Assembly (NCBI GenBank): GCA_963942565.1 | Contig: OZ012685.1 | Coordinates: 23,030,634-23,094,633 of the forward strand | Reading direction: 5' to 3' | Length of the DNA: 64,000 bases | Source of the DNA: Maea johnstoni | Taxonomy: Eukaryota > Annelida > Polychaeta > Spionida > Magelonidae | Shown: piece by piece, positions 1-44,842 of the stretch | How positions within the stretch are numbered: the stretch's first letter is position 1 | Layout of the letters: every line of letters starts with the position of its first letter | Translations under genes and position numbers: made by a program | The notes under the pieces: generated by a model | Told to the model about the DNA's origin: nothing | Databases searched by the model: none | The model's input: only the letters and a program-made list of their open reading frames with translations

Positions 1-222
1 TCCTTGCCGGCGTCGTTCTTACTTGCACTTGTCACACTTGCACTAGGCTTGCTTGTTACTTTCTCTTTGCCTAGTAGAGGGAAATCTGATTTGTCATGGT
101 TGAATTCTTCGGAGGGTTTCTCCTCTTTTCGGGGTTCTACTGGGCGTACCACATTGACTGTTACATTTTGATTGACATCAGCCAAGGATGCTTGTATTGC
201 GAGCTGTGTGTCTGACGCCTCT
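1..222 (-). CDS. ZNF598: ZNF598 coding exon 6 (truncated by the window edge)
   Basis: Starts after a T-rich CACAG acceptor at 230-223 and completes a lysine codon from exon 5. It encodes EASDTQLAIQASLADVNQ and a Lys/Ser/Glu-rich stretch with DFPLLGKEK. A DFPxL-type motif is a known feature of ZNF598. No donor or stop is seen before base 1. Confidence 0.85.
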
Positions 223-3200
223 CTGTGAAAAAAAAGAAAGAAAATAAACAGATATTCGCTGCACTATATATCAGGCACAAACATAAGTTATAGAACTAAC
301 TTGCCATGCCAGGCAAGTAGTTAATGACTTACCGTAATTTCGCGTGTATAAGACGCACTTTTTTACACAAATTTTACCCATAATACGGGGGTGCGTCTTA
401 TACACAGCGCTAGAAAACCAAGGTGTTTTACATCGAGTCCCCAGGCAACACAGAGATTGGAAATCGATGACCCGCCATTACCGCACCCCATATCAGAATA
501 AGCCTCTGGTATGTTTTCATTTCAGTTGCGTTTCTAACATGTTTAGCACGTCTCAACTTTAGTGGTATCGGTAAAACATTATAAATCCTATCTAGCCGTA
601 GACGGACAACTTAGTGAATTGTTTGTGTTACCAGGCCTGTCCAGCCGGTTCTATTTTAGGCACACTAATTACAATACACGGCATGAATGTCCGAGCCCCT
701 ATTGTCTTTAGAGTAGCATTATAAGTGACTTCAAGTTACAATCAACTTAATGTTTTTCCGAATCCACTCCTAGTTTGTTCGTTTTATACAAAATAGCTAG
801 AGACATGGGCCGAAAAGGGGGTGCGCACTATACAGAGGGCTAACGTCTATACACCCTTTTAAAGGCCTGAACAAGGGGTGCGTCTTATATACGGGTGCGT
901 CTTATACACACGAAATTACGGTATACTTGCCAGACATAATTTTTGGCTTGCCTGAAATAAGTTATAACAAGTGCTAGAATGGCATGTATTATTTATGATG
1001 GATTTTAGGATTTGAAAACCATTGTCTTTTTATTTGTGTTGCATTATTTACATAAAACTAGGTATTTGAGCCATTTTCACGATAAAATTGTGTAGACTGC
1101 TCAAAAAATCAGCTTGCCAATTCCGGCATGCCTGTATATGATGGACTATGTTAATTTTTCAACTTAGAATTTAAATAAGTTTTATCCTTGACATCCTCAT
1201 TTTACCTATTAATGTACTTGCAGAGAGATTTTCAATGTAAAAGTGGAAAAATAGTTTTAGAAATTTAGAAATTAGATGGCAGCATAGTCAAAAGGACAAA
1301 GATACTTCTAAAGCTTTGGCGTCTCCCACAAATAAAAGTACAAATAAACTGATAATTTCCCTTCCATGGACCAATTTATGAATCTAATCACAAATGCGTT
1401 AGCCACTGCCTGCATTTGTACTTGACATACTTTTCTGATGCCTGTCCTCTGGCGCGATTTGTGTGTCGACTGAGAGCGCCACCACCCTCTCTTCCTCCTC
1501 CTCCCCCTCCTCTGCCGTATGCATGGTAGCCTCCCCTGTTGTGTTCATCATAGTCCTCCCTGCTCACCACCGGAGCGTGGTGACGACCTAATAACACAAA
1601 TGACATATAATACATACGTATCAGGCTTGGGAAGTAATAACAAATAAGTAAGTATTATGCCTAGAAGGTTAAACTATGGAAGTAAGACCTTGACTAAGTC
1701 AAATGTTGTCTGGAAATATGATATTTTTGAAGATAGTGTAAGAATTAATCATTAAATTCCAAAAGGTAAGACACAGATTTTTGGATTAGATTCTGATAAA
1801 TATTTCTCCCTCTTCCTCGATTATTTACTGAAAAGTGCTTTTATTAAAGAGAGCACCGAAGTAGTCAGGTGGTTTTGGCCCATACAGACATGAATGGGAA
1901 AACATTTGAACTCTGCAAATGCTGAGAAATCGGTCTCCTTACCTCTTCCTCCCCTTCCTGCTGTTTGCCGAGGAGCGTAGTTGATTTCAATGTCTATGGT
2001 GCGCGCTTGTTTGGCCTGAGACCTCTTCATAGTTTTAGAGTGCTCTTTAGCCACATGACCTTTGAGGTCTATATCACTGCGAAAGGCATTGGTGAACTTG
2101 GCCTCAATACAGTGAGCTTCTTCGCATAAATAATGCTCCTCCCGAAAATGCTCCCTAAGTATGTCATAGTCACTGAAAAAGAAAAATGGACTTAGTGAGC
2201 TTATAAAATTTCATAAAGCAATTAAGTCAAAAATGCTCATGTGAACACCATCAAGATAACAATACTTCCTAATCAAATATATGTCACAGTCCCATAGTGT
2301 TCTTACACCAAAATTTCACTCTTAGTACATATGACCCTTACACTGAGAAACCTCATTTTTAACCACAAATATACCAAAATTTTATTGCATGTCAATGGAA
2401 GATGACTGTCAGGTGTTCGGCCTTTTTGTGCAGATGCAGGCAAAAATGGCCATGGCTGATGTTTCATCTCACCTGTTCAGGTCACTGGTAGACCTTTGGC
2501 AGATCTGTGGTGGATCACTGTCACTGGTCAACCACCCATGTGCAATCTCCTAACAAATATACTAGGTTGGTATTGTGGTTGTTATAATGCATGGCCATGG
2601 CCAGGGTTATGTGGCAGATGTGCTAATGCCACCCATTGACCAAGCAAAAGTCAAACGGTGTATGGCTTTCCAAATAACCACTCACTAGATGCACTAATAG
2701 TATAAAAGACACACCAGTCTCTAAAGCCACATGTTCATGTGGCACAAAATGTTAAAATATTATGAAAGCGGGAATGGCTCAATGATAAAAGTACATGCCA
2801 CTCTAACACCTACTGACCTACCTTCAGACATATACCTTAAAAAGAATTCTCAATTAATTAATTTCATTAATTACCTGAAGTATTCGTTGCTAATGCCATC
2901 AGCATCACAGAAGTGGCAGAAATAATGATCCTTTCTCAGATGGACATGGAGCTCATCATTGTCGAAATAGCGCATATCACAAAATTTACAAAGCGGGTGA
3001 CCCTTGTGGGACTTGTCATCAGCGTCACCTTTGCGCCGGTGCTCTCCTAATTGCTGCCGACTGTAACATTTTCGTTCTGATGGGAAGACCTGAAAAACAT
3101 CAAATATGTATATAAATATATGATTCGTAATAGTCAGACTTAAAAAAATGGACCACTGCTGGGATGAATCCAAGGTATTCTCTGACAACCGTCTTAAGTA

Positions 3201-5871
3201 ACAGGTGTGATATAACCCTTTTTTTATTGGTCTTTTCACTAAAAAGTGCAATCTAATACATTTTCGTCTAGGGACTTAAAGGAATGTTCTCTTGAGACAG
3301 GTTTTTTACAAAGAAGTATAGATGTCATCGATAGTCGACAAATCGATAAATCAACATTTTTACTTTGTCAATTAAAACTAATCGAAAGGTTGGGTATCAA
3401 ATCGAAATAATCGATATTCTGTACCCTAATAAATAATACCATGAGATTATTAATAAAAAATACACTTTTCCCAGACATTTTTCTGTTAAACTAACGCAAA
3501 GTGAAACTCTGACAAAATATTGAATCATTTTCTATGGCTTTTGTAAGAGAAATTGGAAGGACTGGTATACTTTACTCAGACATATGGTCAAGACCATATT
3601 GATATATCGGAAAGAGTATAGCAATTAATCAAATCGAAAAAAAGGGATATCAATGACAACCCTATAAATAATTGTGCCCTACGAGCACATTACGGCATAT
3701 CCAATCGCATCAAATCGAAAAATATACCAATTTTAAAATCGAATCGATACAATTTCATATCAATGATGTCCATCACTACAAAGAAGTACAATAATATGTA
3801 GTTTCTGCTTACAGTTATACCACAACCTTATGAAACAAGATGATTGGCCATCAATATTCAACAAGAAAGCGATCAGAATTGTGAAATTGCAAGGTAAATA
3901 AACATATGTTCAATGGTTGAAAAATATTGAAAACCAATTCTACCTTGATGTGCTGCCAACAGAGATCACAGTAGAATAAATTATGGTCCTTCCTCATGTG
4001 GTCCTTCAGAAAAACAAATTTCTTGTCTGGCGGTCGTTTTGGACACAACGAACATTTCGGTTGAAGCAGTTCTCGATACCGTGTCTGTATATCACTCGTC
4101 TCAAAATAGATCTGGTGCTTTCTTTCTATTGGGAAGTGGTTGGTTAGGATGCTGGCGAATTTGTGTATCTTCTTTATGAAGACAACCTGTTACAAGTAGA
4201 ATAATGAAAAAAATAATTAGTGCATTTTTTCAACATGTATGTAACATCCAGTTTCATAAATAATATCTTAACGTTTCAATTCATAAGTAGCTGGATCATT
4301 TGCTTCACTAATCAGCTCGAGTAAGTAAATTTATAAGCCGCTCCCTTTAAGTACAGTTGGTGCAACATGTGTCCTGGTACCAGCCATACTATTAAACATA
4401 GAAAAGGCGTATGAGATACCCAGTGCAAGACCTATCCCATAATTTGGAAAAAAAAGCACTGGATCTCCATAATTGAAAACAAAAAATATTACATGTCCAG
4501 AGACCAAAATATAATCAGGTAAGAAAACAAACCATAAACATGCATTAATGCTTACTCAGAAATGGCAAGATTATTTTAATTATAATGAGAAGTCATGAAA
4601 ATATCTAAATTATTTGCTTGCAATTTACATTTTTAGAAATTCCTCACAAAAATGTTGTTGTCCAAATGCGGAATTTTTTTCAAGGGTTTGGGAGTCCAAT
4701 GTTCATAGTCTTAGCCAGCAGGGCGTCATTTGAACACCCAAACCCTCAAAAACCACCCAGGACACCCAATACTTCATGAGGAATTTCTTGAAATGTCAAT
4801 TTCAAGCATACACCTATTGATTTTTCTCAGCTCAATGTAACTCAAATGGCATGGTATATCATACCTTATTTAAATAACTAAATATGTGTTTATGGTTTTA
4901 ATCTTAGTATATCTAATATGGTTTCCCTTGAAAAATTGGATGCCCCAAAATTTTTATTTTGCCAATTTTGGGCACCCAGTTTCTAAATCCTGGCTGCGGC
5001 CCTGATATCCAAATGATGTCCCTGGATACATCCAGCTGGCTAGGGCTATGTCCCAATGATCACTTCCAGGTCATGCTCTCATCAATACGTGCTCACTGGG
5101 ATGATCTAATTATCAGTAACTACTTTTCTTGAAAGTTGATTTTCTCAATTCCATTCTTGTTTTTGAATATTTAAACAAATCATTTTCAGGGGCCCTAAGT
5201 CTAGGTACTTGGTCTTGCCTGCCTCACTTGACGGAGCTGACTCTTTGGGCCTCTCTTTTTTCTCCCGCCATCCTTTTCCCAACAGAGCTGCCTACCAAGC
5301 AAGACCTGAATCCCCTTGGCTATGCCACAGCTGCTTGGCCTGTTTGTTTTTTGCTTTATTTACTTAGTTTATGCTAGCTGTGTCATCAACATCTTTAGGC
5401 AGCTCGGAACCAAGGCAGTTTCTGATTAGTAACCAACACGTTAGTTATTGTTGAGTTAGCCAAAGCCAAACAGTCCAGTTGGTTTCACTTTCACACTATC
5501 TGAACAGGGTTACTGTGCAACATTATAAGTGTCCTCATGTCATGGCAACTTGTGGAATTCTGTAATTCTTGGTTACACTGACATCCAACATCACATCAAA
5601 TGCCAACAGATCAAAGCCAATAGAAAGGTTATTTGACTTAAATTGGTTGAAAGCTATGAAATGAAACCATGATTTTGACACTTTTGTGGGTGTGTACCTT
5701 TTGCAATTCACATCTGCATATGGGACAGTAGTTCAGTTCACACAGCACTCTCATCCTTGTACTGCACTTGAAGCACACAGGGTGATCACACTTCCCCAAA
5801 GCGTAGATATCGATGGTCTCGCTACACACGGCGCAGATCTCGTCCAAGTTGTCGGTCGTTTTAGATTCCAT
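1..5871 (-). CDS. ZNF598: ZNF598 E3 ubiquitin ligase (5' part, six coding exons, runs off left edge)
   Basis: Coding exons, read on the minus strand: 5871-5698, 4186-3944, 3089-2875, 2172-1943, 1587-1431 and 222-1 (continues beyond the window). Phases join without a break, giving about 413 N-terminal residues. Residues 13-52 form a RING (C13, C16, C28, H30, C33, C36, C49, C52). C2H2-type zinc fingers follow: C103/C106 with H121/H126, C131/C134, C173/C176 with H189/H194, and C197/C200. The run GHPLCKFCDMRYFDNDELH and the later SDYDILREHFREEH closely match the vertebrate protein. A Gly/Arg-rich low-complexity stretch and a DFPLLG motif follow in order, as in ZNF598. Known family role: it recognises collided ribosomes and ubiquitinates small-subunit proteins (eS10, uS10) to start ribosome quality control in the cytosol. 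It is divergent from synaptogyrin across a 364-bp gap. The C-terminal part is outside the window. Confidence 0.95.
332..921. mobile_element. TA-flanked non-autonomous DNA element, 590 bp, in ZNF598 intron 5
   Basis: The ends are inverted repeats. The left begins CCGTAATTTCGCGTGTATAA and the right, read in reverse, begins CCGTAATTTCGTGTGTATAA, followed on both sides by GACGCAC motifs. A TA dinucleotide lies at 330-331 and again at 922-923. TA target duplication suggests the Tc1/mariner/pogo group, but no transposase is present. The rest of the 1.2-kb intron is AT-rich with nothing recognised. Confidence 0.75.
1431..1587 (-). CDS. ZNF598: ZNF598 coding exon 5 (Gly/Arg-rich)
   Basis: Encodes VVSREDYDEHNRGG followed by a run of glycine and arginine. 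Vertebrate ZNF598 has a VVGGEDYEE-like stretch followed by an Arg/Gly-rich region at the same place. The donor is GTATGT. Confidence 0.85.
1943..2172 (-). CDS. ZNF598: ZNF598 coding exon 4
   Basis: Encodes (S)DYDILREHFREEHYLCEE through EAKFTNAFRSDIDLKGH to IDIEINYAPRQ, then a GRGGRG run. Vertebrate ZNF598 has the same order. The donor GTAAGG is at 1942-1937. Confidence 0.93.
2173..2874. other. ZNF598 intron 3, no recognised element
   Basis: This 0.7-kb intron has normal splice ends. A short stretch near 2390-2660 is rich in CATGG and GGTCA words, but no terminal repeats or coding signal were found. Confidence 0.5.
2875..3089 (-). CDS. ZNF598: ZNF598 coding exon 3 (zinc fingers)
   Basis: Encodes the most conserved part of the family: ERKCYSRQQLGEHRRKGD, then HPLCKFCDMRYFDNDELH and HYFCHFCDADG. 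The acceptor is TTTTTCAG and the donor GTAATT. It ends two bases into a serine codon completed by exon 4. Confidence 0.94.
3317..3778. mobile_element. hAT-like non-autonomous element, ATCGAT-rich, 462 bp, in ZNF598 intron 2
   Basis: It begins TATAGATGTCATCGATAGTC and ends in a sequence that reads TAGTGATGGACATCATTGAT in reverse. It is full of ATCGAT and AATCGAA words. An 8-bp target duplication, CAAAGAAG, is exact at 3309-3316 and 3779-3786. A longer relative lies at 21890-22724. Confidence 0.8.
3944..4186 (-). CDS. ZNF598: ZNF598 coding exon 2
   Basis: Encodes 81 residues, phase 0 at both ends. It carries KCSLCPKRPP with paired histidines in LKDHMRKDHN, then FYCDLCWQHIK. The acceptor follows a TTGTAACAG and the donor is GTAGAA. 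Confidence 0.93.
4704..5004 (-). mobile_element. hAT-like MITE ('TTAGCCAGGATTT' family) in ZNF598 intron 1
   Basis: The left end is CATAGTCTTAGCCAGCAGGG. The right end in reverse begins CAGGGCCGCAGCCAGGATTT. GGACACCC/GGGTGTCC words lie near both ends, as in the copies at 7381 and 25065. An extra inverted piece of the same family abuts it on the left (about 4650-4703), so the site is composite and the target duplication is unclear. Confidence 0.65.
5698..5871 (-). CDS. ZNF598: ZNF598 coding exon 1 (RING domain)
   Basis: Encodes residues 1-58 from the ATG at 5871-5869. It contains the complete C3HC4-like RING, with ALGKCDHPVCFKCSTRMRVL at its core. The donor is GT followed by ACAC, weaker than usual, but exon 2 continues in phase 0 with VVFIKK, matching the vertebrate join. 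Confidence 0.93.
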
Positions 5872-6235
5872 CTTGATTGGTAGTTGTCTCTTTTCAAACC
5901 TTGTCTGTTTCCCTAGTTTTGGTTTCGAATACTTGACCGGTTATGAAATAACTTCGTGGAGGAAGAGAGGGATGTAGGCCGAGAACAGGTGCCCGGATGT
6001 TGCTGACTGTGGTGAAATTTTGTGTGACGTCAGCATTATCAGCTGTCAAAATTGCAACATTATTAGAAACATACTTCTTTTCCTATGTATTATTTGCATA
6101 TCGAATAAGAATGAAAAAATTCAATGAAAGTGTAGTTATTTTAAATAAAAATGCTTTATCAAGATTTTTAGACCGGCAAAATTTAAGTAATGACATCATC
6201 AACTTGTGATGATTCGTCATCCACATTAAATCAAG
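5872..6235. promoter_or_regulatory. Divergent promoter region shared by ZNF598 and synaptogyrin
   Basis: Only 364 bp separate the two start codons, so both 5' UTRs and core promoters must lie here or be interrupted by upstream introns. A GATTGG (CCAAT box on the minus strand) is at 5873-5878, next to the ZNF598 ATG. A TGACGTCA is at 6025-6032 and a TGACATCATC is near 6191. No TATA box stands out at a clear distance from either gene. Binding by any factor is inferred from motif identity only. Confidence 0.6.
6025..6032. promoter_or_regulatory. Perfect CRE palindrome TGACGTCA
   Basis: An exact 8-bp CREB/ATF consensus lies near the middle of the divergent intergenic region, 153 bp above the ZNF598 ATG and 203 bp above the synaptogyrin ATG. 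Such palindromes are common in bidirectional promoters and in neuronal genes. Confidence 0.55.
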
Positions 6236-40728
<34,493 letters not shown>

Positions 40729-41435
40729 GCACGCTCTCCGCCAGGACGCACATCAGAGGGAGCTGGAGCGCCACCTATTAGTGGTGGCAGAAAACTGGCA
40801 TCTGGCGAGCGTGTAGCTGTTAGTATTCACTAAATCAATGTGCAGCATTTCAACGTTTAGTTTGTTCTTTCAATGAGTTTTTGCTACTGTTTTTCTCTTT
40901 TTTGTATAGTATTTTTTCTCTTTTTTTGGAATGATTCTTTGAATTGTCATCCTAGGGAAACGATGAAGTCTTTCAAGATGGATGATACTGCAAAGGTTTA
41001 TGGTGTAGAAATTACTATGGAGATATGTATATGATTAATAACATTAGTGCCTAGCACAATAAGCAGTGTAAGCGAATTTTGTTATAGTTGTTTCTATATT
41101 TGTTATACTAAGGACTTTCATCTGTGAAAGTACTGAACTATTGCTTGATTGACTTTATAACTTTGTTTTGTTTTGTACAAGAGACATTTTACCTATCAGA
41201 ATGAGACAATTGAAAGTAAGACCCACATGGTTCCTTATCGTTCTAGTTTGAACATCAATCCCCCTTAGCTCCTGCAGTTTACCATGACAAACACAGTGAA
41301 CCATTAACTTGTCACAGTGAACTTCTTGACTTTTTCAATTACATCCTAATATGGGAATGGCGAGTTCAAAAAGCAAAGTTCATTATTAGTTTCCAGTGAT
41401 GTGCTTAGGAAAGCCTGAAAAACTGATTCATTTTG

Positions 41436-41670
41436 ATGAACCAATCATAATAGATAGAGTGTAGGAACCAATTAGGTTCTAGCATGTAAACTAATCAGAT
41501 TCTAGCATGGGTTACAATCAGCTTCTAACATGTGAACCAATCAGATTCTAGCATGTGAGCCAATCAGATTCTAGCATGTGAGCCAATCAGATTCTAGCAT
41601 GTGAACCAATCAGATTCTTACATGTTAACTTGAAATGTTTTAGCTTGATAACCAATCAGATTCTTGCTTC
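41436..41670 (+). repeat. 23-bp tandem array (AACCAATCAGATTCTAGCATGTG), about eight units, in the probable 3' UTR
   Basis: The CCAATCAGATTCTAGCATGTG-type unit repeats with few changes. Several units carry an intact CCAATCAG (CCAAT-box-like) word. If transcribed it would put a U- and A-rich repeat in the 3' UTR. Confidence 0.85.
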
Positions 41671-41737
41671 TGCTTTGGCAAATACAACAATAGTATACTG
41701 TGTAATATGATATATTATTATTATTATAAGTCAACTA

Positions 41738-41743
41738 AATAAA
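41738..41743 (+). terminator. SYNGR: Candidate poly(A) signal AATAAA for synaptogyrin
   Basis: A canonical hexamer about 1 kb below the stop codon, followed by a short GT/T-rich stretch. Other, later signals are possible. Confidence 0.4.
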
Positions 41744-41871
41744 GTCAGTTTTAAAGGAAATATGACACAATTCTGACTTCAAATATATCTCTCAGTAACC
41801 ATTTGATTATACCTGCCATTGTATTCTATACAAACGTGTTGTCCCTCCCTGCCAGTATTATAGCACATTCA

Positions 41872-42076
41872 TTAACTCATCAATGCTCATAGTGGACAAA
41901 AGCAACCTTGCAATTCCTGTTAAATCTTATAGGTGAAAGCAAGTTTAGATAAGGATTTGAAATAGAAATGTCAATCAGAACATTACCAACAACTCGCCTT
42001 CAAATATTCTGTTCAAAAGTATCCATCGATTCAGACGACAATATGTGGAGGACTTGAAAGCATTAAATGGTCAACC
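41872..42076. mobile_element. TTAA-type MITE, family G copy
   Basis: Starts TTAACTCATCAATGCTCATA and ends GCATTAAATGGTCAACCC. Internal ATGTCAATCAGAACATTACC and CAACTCGCCTTCAAATATTC match the copy at 59185. Confidence 0.7.
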
Positions 42077-43236
42077 CATTTATGGTCAGAGCCCTTAAGT
42101 TATCTGACCACCGAGAATGTCTTCAAAATATAAAAAATTATTATTAAAATGTTGGAAGCATGGTCACCCATAAGACAAGAAAACTTTTCATCCAAACATT
42201 TCTTCACTTTTGGTCTGGTTATCACAGAATTCTGATTTGCTGCAGATCACTTTCAAATACTGAGCATTGATTGGTTAATTTTTAATCAGCTGACAGAGCT
42301 TCCATCATCCAATAGTATCAAAGCCCTGTAAAACATGTTACAAGTGATAAAACATGTTACAAGTAAATTGGTTGTGTATTGGAATATCTGTATCGGAAAA
42401 GTGTAACCTGCTTCTGATTTCAGAGACTATGGAGAATGCCATGTGCTAGACCCCTATAGACTGTCCATTCATACTATAAAAATGTACATGTACTACTTTT
42501 TGGGAACTTTTACTTTGTAATGTTACATTTTACTAGGTTTATCTTTACTTTTATAGGTTTTGATTGAAGTATTTGATTAAGATTACTGCGTGTTGTTTTG
42601 AGTGGGAAGATGATTAAGGTGTAAATATTCTAATGGATACTAATAGCTGCACTAGTATGTCCCTAGGAATAACATGGGTTAATCTACCACATACTAACAC
42701 AACTTACTATGCTAAATAACAAGATTTATTCAGTGCTGGGGTTGGGGATGGGGAATCATGATTTCTGGTGAGCTATGCCAAGGGATATATGTACATAGAT
42801 GGTTTAAAAGGTTAACACTTTCCTTACATGGCCTTTTCTTGTCAAAAGGGTATGGCTACCCTCTTAAGTTCAGTGAAAACACTTGGGACGAATAAGACAT
42901 TTGACGATTGCCAATAGTTCGGTATTCTAGCTCAGGAAGGGCTCCACATCTTGGTACGCTGTGATCAGCATGCTTTTCTTCAATCTCTGAGGCGCTTGAT
43001 TAATGTATTGATGATAACTGCTTCAATATTTCTGGCTGTTATACGAGTGCATCTGCCTTTAACTATTCACCTTCAGTTGATCGGGTATTTTGAAATATTT
43101 TCATGTATCCTGATCAGCATAAAAAATTTGAAGAGGGAATACTCATCAAAAAACAAGCTAAGCTTTCATTTGATGTTTTTTGCGATGATTTTCGTCAGGT
43201 AATTTCCACATAAATATTTGACCATCAGGGATGTTG

Positions 43237-43270
43237 GTAATAATAATAAAAATAATAATAATAATAATTA
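43237..43270. repeat. (AAT)n microsatellite
   Basis: AATAATAAA/AATAATAAT run, followed by TTATAATCTTTATTTAGTAT, resembling the 3' end of a retroposed sequence, though no body was found. Confidence 0.6.
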
Positions 43271-44580
43271 TAATCTTTATTTAGTATAAATGGCCAAAAA
43301 AGGTCTTTCTGTTTGTTGAGAATAAAGCCGTGGTGTTTGTATAGTGAGTTGTCAGAGTATGTCTGCTGTACTCTCCAGTATTGGTGTCAGCAGCAGCAGC
43401 AGCGTTGGCGTCCGCGTAGTAGGGGCCTGAGGAGACGTTAGCAGTATCTCTAGTTAGTTGACACACATCTAGTCACGGCTACCATGCCTCCATGTGTTGA
43501 ATGTGTGTTCCTGTGTGTTACGCAGCAGAAGCAGCAGCACATTGTCGTCGAAACCTCCAACCAGTTTAGCGTCTAGCTAGGCACACCCCTATATAGTGTA
43601 CGAGAATAACGATAAAGTAGTCCTTACCCTGTGTTTTACTGTTTGTAGTAGTCGGGTAGTGAGCAGGCTCCAGCGACAGCAAAGACTAACTCTTCTTCGT
43701 ACTACGTACTATACTGGTAGGTACCATATCCTAGATATGGCTGTAAATAGCAAAGATGTATGTATAATCAGAGCATATCAAATCAACACTTTGTATACCA
43801 ATTCTATTGGCCCAAGTCTCTTCTACATGGAGCACAGTAAACTTATTTTGTACAACATTAACCCTGACATTGTCTGTAAAATTTTGGTTTTTGATAATAC
43901 TAACAAGAGTGCTGTACGTAAGATGTTGTGTAAATCAGTTTGGCGTTTATTTCTCTATAGAAATCTACCGTGGCATATCATTAGATTTGTTGTGAAGTCG
44001 TAGATTAGCTGGACATGCTATGGCTTTTTGCTTTGCACAGGTGCAGTTGGAGATTGAAAATCATTGCCAGGAGAAAATCCATCATCAATTTCCAACAGTG
44101 TGATTGGTGGCCATATTCTGATGAAATTTGCACTTAATAAATGCTTCCAATAAGTGTAAGAACCTGAGGTTAAGAATAACATAGAGGTTTTGTGTCAAAC
44201 TCTCTTGGTGCATTTTGCATCAATGATGTGTTGGTTTTCTGTCTAACTTCTTTGTTGTGGCTTGCATCAAGAGGATATTGGTAGTGTCAAACGTGTGTGT
44301 TTCAATACTAACAACTGTCATCGGTCTACATCAAATGCATTGGTTTTTGATAAGGTAAATGGCCTAAGTGTAAAGCTTGTGGTGCTGTGCTGTTGGAAAG
44401 ACTAGTAGTGCATTGACATTGTCTTGTGCACCAATAGAATATTCTTCTGAGGTAAAACCTCAGGGGTAAAAAGTTTATTGATATTATACTAAAATGTGAT
44501 GGATCTATATCCTTAGGCGCAAATTTCCACAACAGAAAATTGGTTTTGCATTTAACTCCTATGGCTACTATCCATCAATA

Positions 44581-44812
44581 GCAGCATCTAATGAATGCAT
44601 CGATTGAATGCATCTAATGAATGCATCTAATGAATTCATCTATTGAATGCATCTAATGAATGCATCTATTGAATGCATCTATTGAATGCATCTAATGAAT
44701 TCATCTATTGAATGCATCTAATGAATGCATCTAATGATTGCATCTATTGAATGCATCTATTGAATGCATCTAATGAATGCATCTATTGAATGCATCTAAT
44801 GAATGCAATGCG
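44581..44812. repeat. 13-bp tandem array (AATGAATGCATCT)
   Basis: About 17 units of ATGAATGCATCTA or TTGAATGCATCTA. Each holds the palindrome ATGCAT. It abuts the 48-bp array. Confidence 0.92.
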
Positions 44813-44842
44813 CTGCATCAGCTTATTGGTCTTGCGCCAAAC

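Larger units (their letters stand above)
40729..41760 (+). other. SYNGR: Probable synaptogyrin 3' UTR
   Basis: Follows the TGA at 40726-40728. The first good AATAAA is at 41738-41743, giving a UTR of about 1 kb. The end is inferred from that signal alone. A GCGCCACCT word at 40768-40776 and a 23-bp array lie within it. Confidence 0.5.

Noticed and set aside
5686-5883. Plus-strand 65-codon frame over the ZNF598 first exon
   Set aside because: Antisense shadow of the RING exon; the minus-strand frame carries the conserved residues.
43596-44003. 135-codon plus-strand frame, the longest outside tandem repeats
   Set aside because: No recognised motif, no splice context or conserved pattern, and an in-frame ATG-poor AT-rich composition. 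Such lengths are expected by chance in 64 kb.
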